Source of the DNA: Sphingomonas metalli
GTDB lineage: Bacteria > Pseudomonadota > Alphaproteobacteria > Sphingomonadales > Sphingomonadaceae
Assembly: GCF_014641735.1 (NCBI RefSeq)
Contig: NZ_BMIH01000002.1
Location: forward strand, 310,001-374,000
Length of the DNA stretch: 64,000 nt
Direction: 5' to 3'
Positions 25,680 through 34,429 of the stretch are shown here, in pieces (position 1 is the first letter of the stretch; each line of letters begins with the position of its first letter). The notes beneath the pieces are model-generated. The model saw only the letters and a list, made by a program, of their open reading frames with translations, was not told the DNA's origin and did not search any database. Made by a program: the position numbers and the translations under genes.

Positions 25680-26710
25680 TCCGTTCGCCAACAGTATTGA
25701 TCGTCGGCGCGGGAGCGAGCGCTGAGTTGAAGTTCCCTAGTGGCGCCGGCTTGCTGAAACAAATTGCCGAATTACTTGACTTCGGCGATGGCAACGATAA
25801 TTCAATTGCTGGCAGAGACTACCTTCGACACTCCTTTAATGGCGTATCAACGGGCGATCCTCAAGCTTCTTGGCGGCGTTTTTATTATTGTTGCGAAAGA
25901 ATACGTAATGCCTCGTTGATAGGCCGGTCAATCGACAATGTCATCGATCAGAATGATGACGAACCCTTGATGGATTTCATCGCAAAGATAGCTATTGGTG
26001 TCACGATCGCCGCGGCGGAAGAGAAAAGCCCGCTACAAGCTATGCCATCCCTGAACAGCCTGTACAATATAGAAGGACTGGCAGACACGTGGCTGTACCC
26101 ATTCGGGCAAATGCTTACGACCGATGTACGGCGAAGCAACGCCGACGAAATCTTTACGAATATCTCAATTATAAACTTTAATTATGATCGGTCGGTTGAG
26201 GTAGCTGTCCCAAGTATACTCCAAGCCGCCTACGGCTTTGATCGAGATGACGCTCTGAAGCTTGCCGGAGCTCTCACGGTCTATCATCCCTACGGTTCTC
26301 TTGGCACAGTGGATTTCCGAGGAAATGGCGAAGGTACACCATATGGGAGTATCCCATTCGGAAAATTAGCTTCTTTCAGCCAATCACTTCGTACTTTCAC
26401 TGAGAAGATGGAGGAGACTGAAGAAATATTAGCTATGCGCAGGCTAATTGAAAAAGCCAGCAACATAGTGTTTCTTGGATTTGGTTACCATCGCCAAAAT
26501 TTGGAATTGATTGATCCGCAGACTGGCGTAGGAGCGACGACGTTTCTTGGCACAGTTTACGGCGAATCTGGCCCCGCTATCCAAGCAATCCGACAAGACC
26601 TGCAATCTTTTTGCATGCCACCTGGTAAGAATGGCCTACCGGCAGTCGATTTACAACCCATGAGATGCGCCGACTTACTTCATGCGCAATATCGCAGGCT
26701 AACCAGTTAA
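25676..26710 (+). CDS. SIR2-like domain protein, probable defence effector
   Basis: A 344-residue protein with a SIR2-type Rossmann core: nucleotide-binding VLIVGAGASAELKFPSG (residues 7-23), the Asn-bearing NFNYDRSVE (about 167-175), a His-bearing VYHPYGSLG (about 202-210) and a final FLGFGYHRQN. Proteins of this superfamily in bacterial defence (for example ThsA and DSR) break down NAD+ on phage infection. The base composition is visibly more A+T-rich than flanking genes, which suggests separate acquisition. Oriented opposite to the phage-type genes, it looks like cargo. No separate sensor domain was recognised. Confidence 0.8.
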   Translation: MIRSPTVLIVGAGASAELKFPSGAGLLKQIAELLDFGDGNDNSIAGRDYLRHSFNGVSTGDPQASWRRFYYCCERIRNASLIGRSIDNVIDQNDDEPLMDFIAKIAIGVTIAAAEEKSPLQAMPSLNSLYNIEGLADTWLYPFGQMLTTDVRRSNADEIFTNISIINFNYDRSVEVAVPSILQAAYGFDRDDALKLAGALTVYHPYGSLGTVDFRGNGEGTPYGSIPFGKLASFSQSLRTFTEKMEETEEILAMRRLIEKASNIVFLGFGYHRQNLELIDPQTGVGATTFLGTVYGESGPAIQAIRQDLQSFCMPPGKNGLPAVDLQPMRCADLLHAQYRRLTS

Positions 26711-26746
26711 TTTTTTTGCATCCATGCTTTGAATGCTTCAGGAGAT

Positions 26747-27040
26747 CTACGTATTTTCGTCCTCAAGCAGACGGAGCAACAAGTTCAACGCCAGCTCACG
26801 CTGCGTCGAAGGTAGAGTCATAGCGATTAGCATGAACCCCTTTGCATCAATAACGGCGTGTCGAGTATAGCGTGTCCCGCCAATGCCGGCTTTTACTGGG
26901 TATTTTTGAAAGATGATATGAGAAGCCGCGGCCGGGCATTGCTGTAACACACGATCTACCTTCGCCAGCACATTATGGTGCCGCAGTCGAAAGCAAGCCG
27001 CCAGATCCCTGCTATCGATCGTTCGATCGCCTTGTTCCAT
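26747..27040 (-). CDS. Rha family phage regulatory protein
   Basis: A 97-residue protein starting MEQGDRTIDSRDLAACF. The Rha domain pattern is visible in RDLAACFRLRHHNVLAKVDRVL, a Tyr-rich middle (TRYTRHAVIDAKGFMLIAM) and the helical end QRELALNLLLRLLEDE. Rha proteins are phage regulators often paired with antirepressors. The start at 27040 has GAGG nine bases upstream; longer in-frame starts read through arginine-rich sequence without such a site. It lies downstream of the capsid gene, same strand. Confidence 0.78.
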   Translation of the reverse strand: MEQGDRTIDSRDLAACFRLRHHNVLAKVDRVLQQCPAAASHIIFQKYPVKAGIGGTRYTRHAVIDAKGFMLIAMTLPSTQRELALNLLLRLLEDENT

Positions 27041-27197
27041 GCGCACCATCCTCGCTGTGGCTGCCGGCGAGGTAACTCGGAGTATCGAGCCTCGCCGGCT
27101 TCCGGCCTGCCATGTGGCCGTCGCGTCAGGGTGAATGCCGGGATGCAAGCCCGAGCGCGGCCCTGATCTACCGCGACTATCCGCGCTTCGCTTTCCG

Positions 27198-29429
27198 TCA
27201 GCCGGCCGCGCCGGCATCCTTGTACGCGCCCCGCCAGTCGACCGCGCCGGCCCCGAAATCCATATAGACGCGGAACTGCGTACCCAGGACGTCCCATCCG
27301 TCCTTCTGCTCGACCACCGGGCCGGTCTGGTCGTTCAGATAGGCATGTTCGAGCGTCGGCGACGTGGCTGGGTCGCCGAACAGATACCACGCCTTGGGCG
27401 CGAGCCGCGGATCGACGGCAGGCACCAGCTTGCCGGCGAAGGGATTAGCGGCATCGGCCGTCCCTGCGGTCAATCCGGTCATCAGCTTCTCGATCGTCGT
27501 CTCATTCTCGATGCCGGAGACGATGAACTTGGGCTTGGGTGCGATCGGCGTCCCATCGAGGCCCTTCTGCTTACGCATCGCCTGCCGGCCGGCGTCTAGA
27601 GCCTCGACGCTGGGAGCGCCGCCCGAGACAGCGACGTTGCCGTGCCGAGCATCGAACAGCGGAATGCCGTCCGACATGACCGGATTGCCATTAACGAGAT
27701 CCGCCAGCAGCGAGGCCTCGGTTTCTGCCGCGGCGCGGGCCATGATCACCATCGGATCCGCGAAAGCGGCGAGATCGTCATTGATGATGGCTTGCCGGGA
27801 AAGCGCGAACTGCTTCGCAAAGGTACGCAGGGCGTAGCTCTCCTTGCGTTCCCGGAAAGTGCCGTGCTTGATCTCGCCCGACTCCGGCACCTCGGGGAGG
27901 ATACTAAAGCCGGAAAGCTCAAGCCCGCTGATCGCCCGGAAATCCCGCGCCTGCCGCTGGCGGCTTAGCTGCTTCAGCGGCGACTCGGCCTGCGTAAAAA
28001 CGTTGAGCAGGAAGCGATTGCCCGCGCCCAACAGCAGCTCGGGGAAATCGCTGGTGGTGTGGTAGCCGGCAGGACCATCGGCGCGGGTCATGTAGGAGCG
28101 CGCGCCGCCGGAGTTCCACGCGGCTGCATTCAGAACATCGTTCGGCGCCATACGATTGACGTTGTGGACGCCGGATCGGCTCAGCAGCTCACCGGCGATC
28201 TGGACCATGCTCATACTCATGAAGGCACGAGCCTGATCGCTTGGCGCGGTTCCGCTCATCCGCGCGAACAGCGCGTCCTCGACGGCACCGGCGTGGAAGT
28301 TGGGGTCATCGTAAGTGCGATGACCGAAGACGAGGGCATTCGCCGACGGCGAACCGCTCGGAGTTACCAGGGCGCTGCCGACACGAGAGACTCCGGAAGT
28401 CTGCTGCCGCTGCCGCTCCGCGACAATGTGGAGCAAGCTATCCCGCGCGTCGCCTTCACTCAGCTGGCGCTCTGCCATCTCCAGAACGAGATCGCCGCAG
28501 ATCTCAGCAGGCAGATCATATGCCGACCTCGCCGTATCGACATAGCTGCGTAGCCAGCCGATCGTTGCCGGCTGGTCGTAGGAGATCGGCTGCTGCTGAT
28601 AGTCGCGCGTTGCCGTCTGCGGCATCGGGGCCACAGGCGGGGTTGCGACTTCGCGGCCACGGGTGAAGCGAGCATACCAAGGGGTGGACATCGTTTGAGG
28701 CTCCTGATGCTGTGAAATGGTGCGGATGAGGCACGGGCTGGCGTCACCCAACGAGAGGTCGCGGACTTGCGCGCCGGCATCGAATGGAACGGGCACGAAG
28801 CTGATCTCAGTCGGCTCCCAATCGACAGCCCGATAGAGCGGCCGAGGGCGGGCCTTGGGATCGACCTCAAAGGTGTGGACCGTGTAGCCCACCGACAGGT
28901 TGCGAATGATGCCTGCGGCAATGTCGGCGACGATCGGCGCGACGTCGGCTCGATCAGAAAGCTTCAGGGTCGCCATGCCTTTGCCGCCGGCCATGCGGGC
29001 GCTTCCCGGCACAACCGTGCCGATCTGCGCGCCAAGGTCCCCCTTTTGATGCGTGTTGAGGACTGGTGCCCCACTGTTCAGGCGATCGAGCCGAACGTTG
29101 GCGGAATCGGTCGCCAATTCCTCATCCACTAGATCGAGCGTGTCCCAGCTGAAGCGGGCACCTCGCGCGCCGGTAGTCCAGATTACGTCGACCGTTCGCG
29201 CAGCCTCGTTCCAGCTTTGCGGGGACAGGGACAATTCCCGTGTACGCTGCGGCGCGGACACCAGCCTTTCCCCCGCCAGCGGGGCATGACCTTGGTCGCG
29301 CTGACCGCGTACCGCGAAATATCGATCGAACATGTCGGCGATGTGCGCCTGGGCGGTGCGGGGTGCCGAGGCCGACGTCGGAGCCACACTCGCGTAGCGC
29401 TGGCGGATGGAAGAGTTAGACGAGCTCAT
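27198..29429 (-). CDS. Prohead protease/major capsid protein fusion
   Basis: A 743-residue structural protein starting MSSSNSSIRQRYASV, with AGGTGG before the ATG. Residues about 60-225 form a phage prohead protease domain: His127 (VLNTHQKGDLGAQIG) and Ser179 (IIRNLSVGYTV) fit the His-Ser catalytic pair, and DWEPTEISFVPVPFD is typical of the family. From about residue 247 (MSTPWYARF) the capsid domain follows, with FRERKESYALRTFAKQFALS and the C-terminal VYMDFGAGAVDWRGAYKDAG. Fusions of this kind are known in phages. The start overlaps the HTH gene stop by four bases. It may assemble a small capsid. Confidence 0.9.
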   Translation of the reverse strand: MSSSNSSIRQRYASVAPTSASAPRTAQAHIADMFDRYFAVRGQRDQGHAPLAGERLVSAPQRTRELSLSPQSWNEAARTVDVIWTTGARGARFSWDTLDLVDEELATDSANVRLDRLNSGAPVLNTHQKGDLGAQIGTVVPGSARMAGGKGMATLKLSDRADVAPIVADIAAGIIRNLSVGYTVHTFEVDPKARPRPLYRAVDWEPTEISFVPVPFDAGAQVRDLSLGDASPCLIRTISQHQEPQTMSTPWYARFTRGREVATPPVAPMPQTATRDYQQQPISYDQPATIGWLRSYVDTARSAYDLPAEICGDLVLEMAERQLSEGDARDSLLHIVAERQRQQTSGVSRVGSALVTPSGSPSANALVFGHRTYDDPNFHAGAVEDALFARMSGTAPSDQARAFMSMSMVQIAGELLSRSGVHNVNRMAPNDVLNAAAWNSGGARSYMTRADGPAGYHTTSDFPELLLGAGNRFLLNVFTQAESPLKQLSRQRQARDFRAISGLELSGFSILPEVPESGEIKHGTFRERKESYALRTFAKQFALSRQAIINDDLAAFADPMVIMARAAAETEASLLADLVNGNPVMSDGIPLFDARHGNVAVSGGAPSVEALDAGRQAMRKQKGLDGTPIAPKPKFIVSGIENETTIEKLMTGLTAGTADAANPFAGKLVPAVDPRLAPKAWYLFGDPATSPTLEHAYLNDQTGPVVEQKDGWDVLGTQFRVYMDFGAGAVDWRGAYKDAGAAG
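28691..28705 (-). promoter_or_regulatory. Internal ribosome binding site and ATG inside the capsid fusion
   Basis: Within the fusion gene, AGGAG (28701-28705) lies nine bases before an in-frame ATG at 28691 (codon 247). This is exactly where the protease part ends and MSTPWYARFTRGR begins. It could yield a separate 497-residue capsid protein. Confidence 0.55.
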
Positions 29430-29707
29430 GCCACCTGTCTCGCTTTGTCGTCGGTCGGCGTCACCGGGACACAAGCGGCCATTTGCGGACACGTGCGGCC
29501 ATTTGCGGCCATCTTGCTTGCCAGAGGTGTTCGTCCGGCCCGCTGAAGCGCAAGTAGATCGTCCGTCGTGTATCGGATGCGGCCGGTCGGAGTCCGATAG
29601 TGACTGACCAGCCCAGCCATGCGCCACCGGCGCAGCGTTCGAGGCGCGATCCCGAGAATGCGCGACGCCGCCTTCTCGTCGAAGTCATGCACGATCTCGG
29701 TCAGCAT
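29426..29707 (-). CDS. MerR/AlpA-type helix-turn-helix protein (excisionase-like)
   Basis: A 93-residue protein with an N-terminal winged helix: EKAASRILGIAPRTLRRWRM and GLVSHYRTPTGRIRYTTDDLLAL is the MerR/excisionase pattern of DNA-contacting helix plus wing. The C-terminal third is polar and lacks a domain. The stop overlaps the capsid gene start by four bases. It might control element excision or late-gene expression, as AlpA does for some cryptic prophages. Confidence 0.78.
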   Translation of the reverse strand: MLTEIVHDFDEKAASRILGIAPRTLRRWRMAGLVSHYRTPTGRIRYTTDDLLALQRAGRTPLASKMAANGRTCPQMAACVPVTPTDDKARQVA

Positions 29708-29843
29708 CGAATGCCCCCCCGTGAACGGTTCAGTTCATCAAGTTCAAAAAGGCGAAGCGGGCTTGAACAGCGCGAGACCGCGCTCAGCCACACCGCCGAA
29801 GGCCAGCGCCCCCAGGAAGGACCCATGGCCACCCCCCTCGCCC

Positions 29844-30065
29844 TCAGTGGCGCGTCGGTTCCGCAGTCATGCCGGCGCTGGAGAGCGACACGTGCGCCTC
29901 GATCGCCATTTCCAGCAGCATCGCCGACGCAACTTCTCCACCGAAGCGCTTCGTGAGGATTATGGCCGCCCCAACGATGAGGCCGTTGATCGCTTCCGAC
30001 TCTGTTGCGGCCGTATCCAAGGCGGCGAGGGCGAGCTGCTGGGCGAGAATGGACGGTGCACTCAT
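29844..30065 (-). CDS. Small element protein of unknown function
   Basis: A 73-residue protein starting MSAPSILAQQLALAALDTAA, with EAINGLIVGAAIILTKRFGGE and a helical SAMLLEMAIEAHVSLSSAG. One stretch is mildly hydrophobic but too short and mixed to be sure of a membrane helix. It follows the repeat array directly and leads the capsid transcription unit. No family is recognised. The start codon has GGAGT about six bases upstream. Confidence 0.6.
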   Translation of the reverse strand: MSAPSILAQQLALAALDTAATESEAINGLIVGAAIILTKRFGGEVASAMLLEMAIEAHVSLSSAGMTAEPTRH

Positions 30066-30080
30066 GGCATGACTCCTTGA

Positions 30081-30350
30081 TGCTTGCAGAAATGGGCTGA
30101 TCCTTGCGCGACCCTTGCAGGTCACCCGAACCAAGAATGGCGGTTTTCCGCCGATTGCAGTCTGCGACTGCAAGGGTTGGAAGGGTTGCAAGGGTAATGG
30201 GGTATCCTACGCGCATGCGCAGACGCGTATGTGCACGCGCATACATGTGAGGCAGGGGTGCGCAGAACTGTTGCAACCCTTGCAAAGCCGCAGAGATCTG
30301 CGGTTTGATGCTTGCACCAACCCTTGCGTTATCCTTGCACGAACCCTTGC
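30081..30350. repeat. Iteron-like CCTTGC repeat array, possible replication origin
   Basis: The 296-bp space between the primase stop and the small gene contains no gene but at least eight copies of the core CCTTGC: direct at 30102, 30113, 30278, 30322, 30333 and 30345, inverted at 30170 and 30188, plus two TGCTTGC variants at 30081 and 30309. Neighbouring copies are 11 or 12 bp apart, about one helical turn. Between the groups is an alternating purine-pyrimidine stretch (30208-30247). Such arrays typically bind an initiator protein. Confidence 0.65.
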
Positions 30351-30361
30351 AAAGGGGCGGA

Positions 30362-32914
30362 CTATGGCACGTCATGATCGTAATCCGAGGGGAACGGGGA
30401 ACGATGATCGGACGGGAAGCCCGGCACGCCACCCCGATCGGTGTCGTCGAAGTCGGCAGGATCCCGGACCATCTTCAGGTCCATCCACCACATGCCGTTG
30501 CTTTCCTTCCGCCGGTGCCCGCGATCGAGCATGGCCGTGCTGAAGCCCTTCTGTGACCACTCGCGCTCGCCGGCGGCGGTTGCCCACGCCTTGAACAGCG
30601 CGTACAGCTGCGATGATCGTACGCGTTCGCCGCGCTCCTCGACCGTACAGGCCGCAAGGAAGAGCCCAAGCGGATCGCTTGCCTCCCGATAGTCGGCGGT
30701 AGCGCCGCGTACACTGGCGGGCTCCTGCAAGCCGTGCAGCCGCCAGTCGATGAGACCCGCGAGCAATCGGTTGAGGATACCGCTCGCCTCGCGCCGCATT
30801 TTGGCGACCAGCTGCCGATCCTTGTCAGCATCCGGGATCTGTACGTCCCACGGCACCAGCAGCACACGCCGCCAGATGCCGTCATCGACGCCGCTGATCG
30901 AAGGGCGATGGTTGCCCGAGATCGTCATCTTGAAGGCCGGATGCAGGTCAAACGGGTCACGCATCAGACGGCGGACCGGCATTGGCTCGCCCCCTGTGGC
31001 CAGCTTGATCAGGGCTTCGGCAAGTTTCGCGCCTTTCTCCGGCTCTGACGTGCGCAGCATCCGAACGCCTACCAGCGCCGCGAGGTCGGGCGATGCATCC
31101 GAACCCTTCCGCTTGCGCCCCTGATCGAGGAACGTCTCGATCGGCACCGTGCCCGAATAATCACCGGCTATGGTCGCCCAGGTATCGACCAGCGTCGACT
31201 TGCCGTTCGCGCCCTTGCCGTGATGAAAGACCAGCTTCTGCTCGGAAACGTCGCCAGTGAGGGACAGCCCGCCCCATTGATGGAGAAAGCGACGCATGTC
31301 GTCGGCCGGCTGCACGCGGGCCATGAAGCGGTCATAGATCGGGCAGTCAGCACCCGGACGATAATCGACGGGCATCAACCGCGTTATAAGGTCCGCAGGA
31401 TCGTGCGGCCGGATGCACAGCTCGGCCCAAGGCTCTGGCGCCTCGGCGTGGTGGATCAGCTCCAACGTGCCGTTCGTCACGTTGATCAAAAATGGATTGC
31501 GGTCCAGATGCTCGGGCTGCACCGTCAGGCCAGCACCCGTCAGGTTCTTGGCGATCCCGGCTATACAGGCGAGACGATTGGAGCTTTCGGACGCTCGCGC
31601 CCAGCTGGCGAGCTTGTCAGAAAGCAGCACCTCCGTGCCGTCCCGCTTCGTCTCGACCAGTTCGTCTAGCGCGTCCACCTCGCCAAGGTCGCGGCGACCA
31701 CTTTCCCGCATTAAACGAGCTTCGTCACGGATCGCGCGGACGGTCTCCTGCACCCATCCGCCGATCAGCGCCTCCGCGCCGTCGTGGATGAAGCGCCGGC
31801 CATCATAGGCAACCCAGCCCCACTTATCGACATAGCGGACGCGATCGCCGAAGCGCGCCGCGAAGCGCTCCGCATTGCCGAGATCCGTCATTGCCAGCCG
31901 GCAAAGCTCCCGATGGACAGCATCGGCATCCCGTCCGTGGAAGGATGGGATGGATCGGGAGGATTGCGCACGCCGCGGCGCGGATCGAGCGCGATTGCCA
32001 ACGGAAGAAAGGTCGCGGGGCCGCGCGACGCCAGCCACCCAGCCACTATCTATCGTTGCCTCGATGACCCGCTGATCGTCGTTCCCCGGATTTGCCAAAG
32101 CCGCAGCGAGGATGGCCATCCGGGAGGGAGCGTCCGGCAAAGCACCTGCCCCGACCAGCTGTCCGATGGCAAAGGCTCCACGATTCAAGGCGTCCTGCCG
32201 CTGCCCGGACGGAGCCTTGCGGACGGCCTCGCATTCCGCGTCCAATGCGGCGAGTGCGTAGCGCTCTGCGCCGGGCCGCCCGTCACCTTGCCTTGGCTTA
32301 CCATCGCGGCTTGCACCTTTGCGGCTTTGCAGAACCGTAATCAGCGCATCCGGTGCCTGGACGATCGCCGCGTCGGCATCGTCGCGCAGCCATCGATAGC
32401 TCCGGCCGTCCGCCATTCGGCTGGGCGGGGCGATGACATATCCGCCAGCGCCGCGCACATCGACGTGCTGCGGCAGATTGCCGCGATTTCGGATCCGCTC
32501 GCCGACAGTCGGCTGCTGAAAATAGACGTGGACGCCACCCGATGGAGTGCGGGCGGAAAGCGACACGGGGAGCGAAACGCCGATCTGTGCTTCCAGCTCG
32601 CCTTTTAGACGATCAAGGGTCCACTCTTCGCCCGTGTCAGCGTCGGTGCGAGGGTCGAAGTCGAGGCCGAACAGGCCGTTCTCGCCCATCGCAACCCCGA
32701 TCATCGCCTCTGGCCAGCGCTGCCACCAGGCAGCAATCTGCTCGCGATCAGTCGTCGCGCGGCGCACCCCGCCGGTCCCCTTTACCGGCTTGCCGTCCGC
32801 TCCACGATCAGCCTTCACCAACGGCGTCTTGTCACGCGGCGAACACGGGAACACCGGCCATCCACGTTCAGCATAGGCTAGCGCTGCGTGCAGCATTTCG
32901 CCACCGCGCGTCAT
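30362..32914 (-). CDS. Primase-polymerase/SF3 helicase replication protein
   Basis: An 850-residue satellite or phage replication protein starting MTRGGEMLHAALAYAERGWP. Residues about 5-190 are a Prim-Pol domain with the metal motif GLDFDP (Asp85, Asp87) and the HVYF/HVDVRGAGGYVIAPPS segments. A middle linker leads to the D5 N-terminal region and an SF3 helicase with Walker A HGKGANGKST (about 565-573), a Walker B-like VRMLRTSEPEKGA and TISGNHRPSISG as motif C. It would open the origin, prime and unwind DNA, like P4 alpha. It overlaps the upstream small gene by four bases. Confidence 0.93.
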   Translation of the reverse strand: MTRGGEMLHAALAYAERGWPVFPCSPRDKTPLVKADRGADGKPVKGTGGVRRATTDREQIAAWWQRWPEAMIGVAMGENGLFGLDFDPRTDADTGEEWTLDRLKGELEAQIGVSLPVSLSARTPSGGVHVYFQQPTVGERIRNRGNLPQHVDVRGAGGYVIAPPSRMADGRSYRWLRDDADAAIVQAPDALITVLQSRKGASRDGKPRQGDGRPGAERYALAALDAECEAVRKAPSGQRQDALNRGAFAIGQLVGAGALPDAPSRMAILAAALANPGNDDQRVIEATIDSGWVAGVARPRDLSSVGNRARSAPRRAQSSRSIPSFHGRDADAVHRELCRLAMTDLGNAERFAARFGDRVRYVDKWGWVAYDGRRFIHDGAEALIGGWVQETVRAIRDEARLMRESGRRDLGEVDALDELVETKRDGTEVLLSDKLASWARASESSNRLACIAGIAKNLTGAGLTVQPEHLDRNPFLINVTNGTLELIHHAEAPEPWAELCIRPHDPADLITRLMPVDYRPGADCPIYDRFMARVQPADDMRRFLHQWGGLSLTGDVSEQKLVFHHGKGANGKSTLVDTWATIAGDYSGTVPIETFLDQGRKRKGSDASPDLAALVGVRMLRTSEPEKGAKLAEALIKLATGGEPMPVRRLMRDPFDLHPAFKMTISGNHRPSISGVDDGIWRRVLLVPWDVQIPDADKDRQLVAKMRREASGILNRLLAGLIDWRLHGLQEPASVRGATADYREASDPLGLFLAACTVEERGERVRSSQLYALFKAWATAAGEREWSQKGFSTAMLDRGHRRKESNGMWWMDLKMVRDPADFDDTDRGGVPGFPSDHRSPFPSDYDHDVP

Positions 32915-33246
32915 AGCATCACCTCGAGGCCGATATGATCGCCGCCGCGGCACAGCTCGATCCCGCCGCCCCGCCCGAATGCAAGCTGACCATCCGGCGC
33001 AAGGGCGCGGAGACGAGCGAATGCAAACCGGCGCGCCCGGTGGAGCGTCATTGGCGGTGACGGCGGATGACGCCGATCGGTGCGCAGAAATGGGAACAGG
33101 GTCAGCACGACGAAGCGCCGGCCGCGCTCACGTCGGCGAAGCTCGACCAGTTGCACAGTCGGCGAGGTGCATGACCACGCACGATAACGGATCAGCTCCG
33201 GTCCTACCGGCCAGCCGTCTGCTCGCTGGGCATAACCCAACGCCAT
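32911..33246 (-). CDS. Small hypothetical protein upstream of the primase gene
   Basis: A 111-residue protein starting MALGYAQRADGWPVGPELIR. It is basic and Arg-rich in the middle (ELRRRERGRRFVVLTLFPFL) and ends IELCRGGDHIGLEVML. The stop overlaps the primase start by four bases (ATGA), which supports its reality. The reading frame stays open upstream through the attachment site, but that part would translate attR and is not credited. No family is recognised. Confidence 0.62.
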   Translation of the reverse strand: MALGYAQRADGWPVGPELIRYRAWSCTSPTVQLVELRRRERGRRFVVLTLFPFLRTDRRHPPSPPMTLHRARRFAFARLRALAPDGQLAFGRGGGIELCRGGDHIGLEVML

Positions 33247-33284
33247 GCGGCTTTCGAGCAACGCGAAGCCGGTTTTTTGGTTCG

Positions 33285-33318
33285 CCAACGGTTTCTGGAT
33301 GCCGCAGAAATCCGTTGG
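33285..33318. promoter_or_regulatory. Inverted repeat ahead of the primase operon
   Basis: CCAACGGTTTCT and AGAAATCCGTTGG are arms that pair along 12 bases with one bulged base. They lie about 40 bp upstream of the small gene that starts the primase operon. It may be an operator. Confidence 0.45.
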
Positions 33319-33373
33319 TCCGAAGGCAGGGGTCCGCCGCTCTAAGTCCTTGTTATTGCAGCTTTGCAGACCC

Positions 33374-33398
33374 CCTGTCGGGTGCGCCACCTTCTCCA
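33374..33398. repeat. Right attachment site (attR)
   Basis: An exact 25-bp copy of 22810-22834, from the tRNA-Arg 3' end. The 361-bp gene-free stretch 33247-33607 otherwise holds only the inverted repeat at 33285. The 209 bp beyond attR are chromosomal and show no gene or clear site. Confidence 0.93.
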
Positions 33399-33607
33399 CC
33401 GCCACATCCCCGAACCGACTCAGACCGGCCCGCAGCTGCTGGCGAGCGCCCACCGGCGATCCCGGATCTCGTGGTCCCGTCGTTCAAGGTTCTACCCCAG
33501 ACCTCATGCTGCAAGGCAAGGGACAAGCTGCGTCCCTGGTCCGGTTGCGGCATGCGGGAACCGCCCGGTCGCGCGGCGCAGCGGCGGCCGACTTTGCGTT
33601 CAGCCCG

Positions 33608-34429
33608 TCAGGACGCCAGGTCGTAGAACGCGCTCGCGGCGCCGGCGAACAGCCGGTCCGGGTCGGCGCCCGCAGCGGCGGCGAGGCGCGCGGCGGTGGC
33701 GTGCCAGTCGGTGTAGCGATCGCCGGCGAGACCGATCACCGGCCAGTCGCTGCCCCACATCAGCCGCTCGCCGAAACAGGCGACGAGATGGTCGACATAG
33801 GGCCGGAGCGCGTCGGCGGGCTGGCCGGCCGCCTGCTCGGTGCGCAGCCCGGACAGCTTGCACCACAGACCCGCCGCGGCGAGCGCGGCGATGTCCTCGC
33901 GCCAGGGATCGAGCGTGCCGGCAGCGGCGAAGGGCTTGGCGCCGTGATCGATGACGATCGGCAGCCCCGGCCAGCGCCGGGCGAAGCGCAACAGCATCGG
34001 CAGATGGCGCGGCTGGACCAGCGCATCGAAGCGCAGCCCATGATCCCGCATCGCCGCGATGGCGGGCTCCAGCGCGGGGTCGAGCAGCCAGCCGGTCGCC
34101 GCGATCGACTGGAGCATGGGGCGCAGGCCCTTGAGCTTGGGTCGACGGGCCAGCGCCGCGATGCGCGCCGGCGCGCCGGGGTCGGCAAGGTCGACCCAGC
34201 CCACCACGCCGCGGATCAGCGGCGCTCCGTCCGCCATGTCGAGCATCCAGTCCGTGTCATGGTCGGTCGGTTGCGACTGGACGAGCACCGTGCCCGCGAC
34301 CGGCAGATCGCCGCATGCCGCCGTGAAGTCGGCAGGCCCATAGTCCCGATGGATCGCCGCCTCGGCGGGACCGGGCCAGTCATGGCCCGGCGCCGCGAGC
34401 GACCAGAGGTGCATATGGGCGTCGATCAT
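33608..34429 (-). CDS. Amidohydrolase family sugar lactonase (L-fuconolactonase-like)
   Basis: A 273-residue TIM-barrel hydrolase (amidohydrolase 2, COG3618). The metal-binding start MIDAHMHLWS gives the HxH motif; LPIVIDHGAKP, LWCKLSGLRT and MWGSDWPVIG supply the remaining conserved His and Asp. Relatives open L-fucono- or L-rhamnonolactone to the aldonate. It is the last gene of the fucose operon and its start overlaps the kinase stop by four bases. It would act right after the sugar dehydrogenase at 38946-40052. Confidence 0.88.
   Translation of the reverse strand: MIDAHMHLWSLAAPGHDWPGPAEAAIHRDYGPADFTAACGDLPVAGTVLVQSQPTDHDTDWMLDMADGAPLIRGVVGWVDLADPGAPARIAALARRPKLKGLRPMLQSIAATGWLLDPALEPAIAAMRDHGLRFDALVQPRHLPMLLRFARRWPGLPIVIDHGAKPFAAAGTLDPWREDIAALAAAGLWCKLSGLRTEQAAGQPADALRPYVDHLVACFGERLMWGSDWPVIGLAGDRYTDWHATAARLAAAAGADPDRLFAGAASAFYDLAS

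Noticed and set aside
29701..29826. 41-codon open frame between the small gene at 29844 and the HTH gene, ending in ELDELNRSRGGIRC
   Set aside because: It overlaps the HTH start by seven bases and could be real, but there is no ribosome binding site or recognisable motif; kept out for lack of support.
30208..30247. Alternating purine-pyrimidine stretch as a CRISPR-like or tandem repeat
   Set aside because: No regular repeat-spacer unit; it is part of the origin-like region only.
33247..33453. Upstream continuation of the frame before the primase gene, through attR
   Set aside because: The extension translates the attachment site and flanking DNA (VAHPTGGLQSCNNKD), so it would differ in every integration site; start set at 33246.
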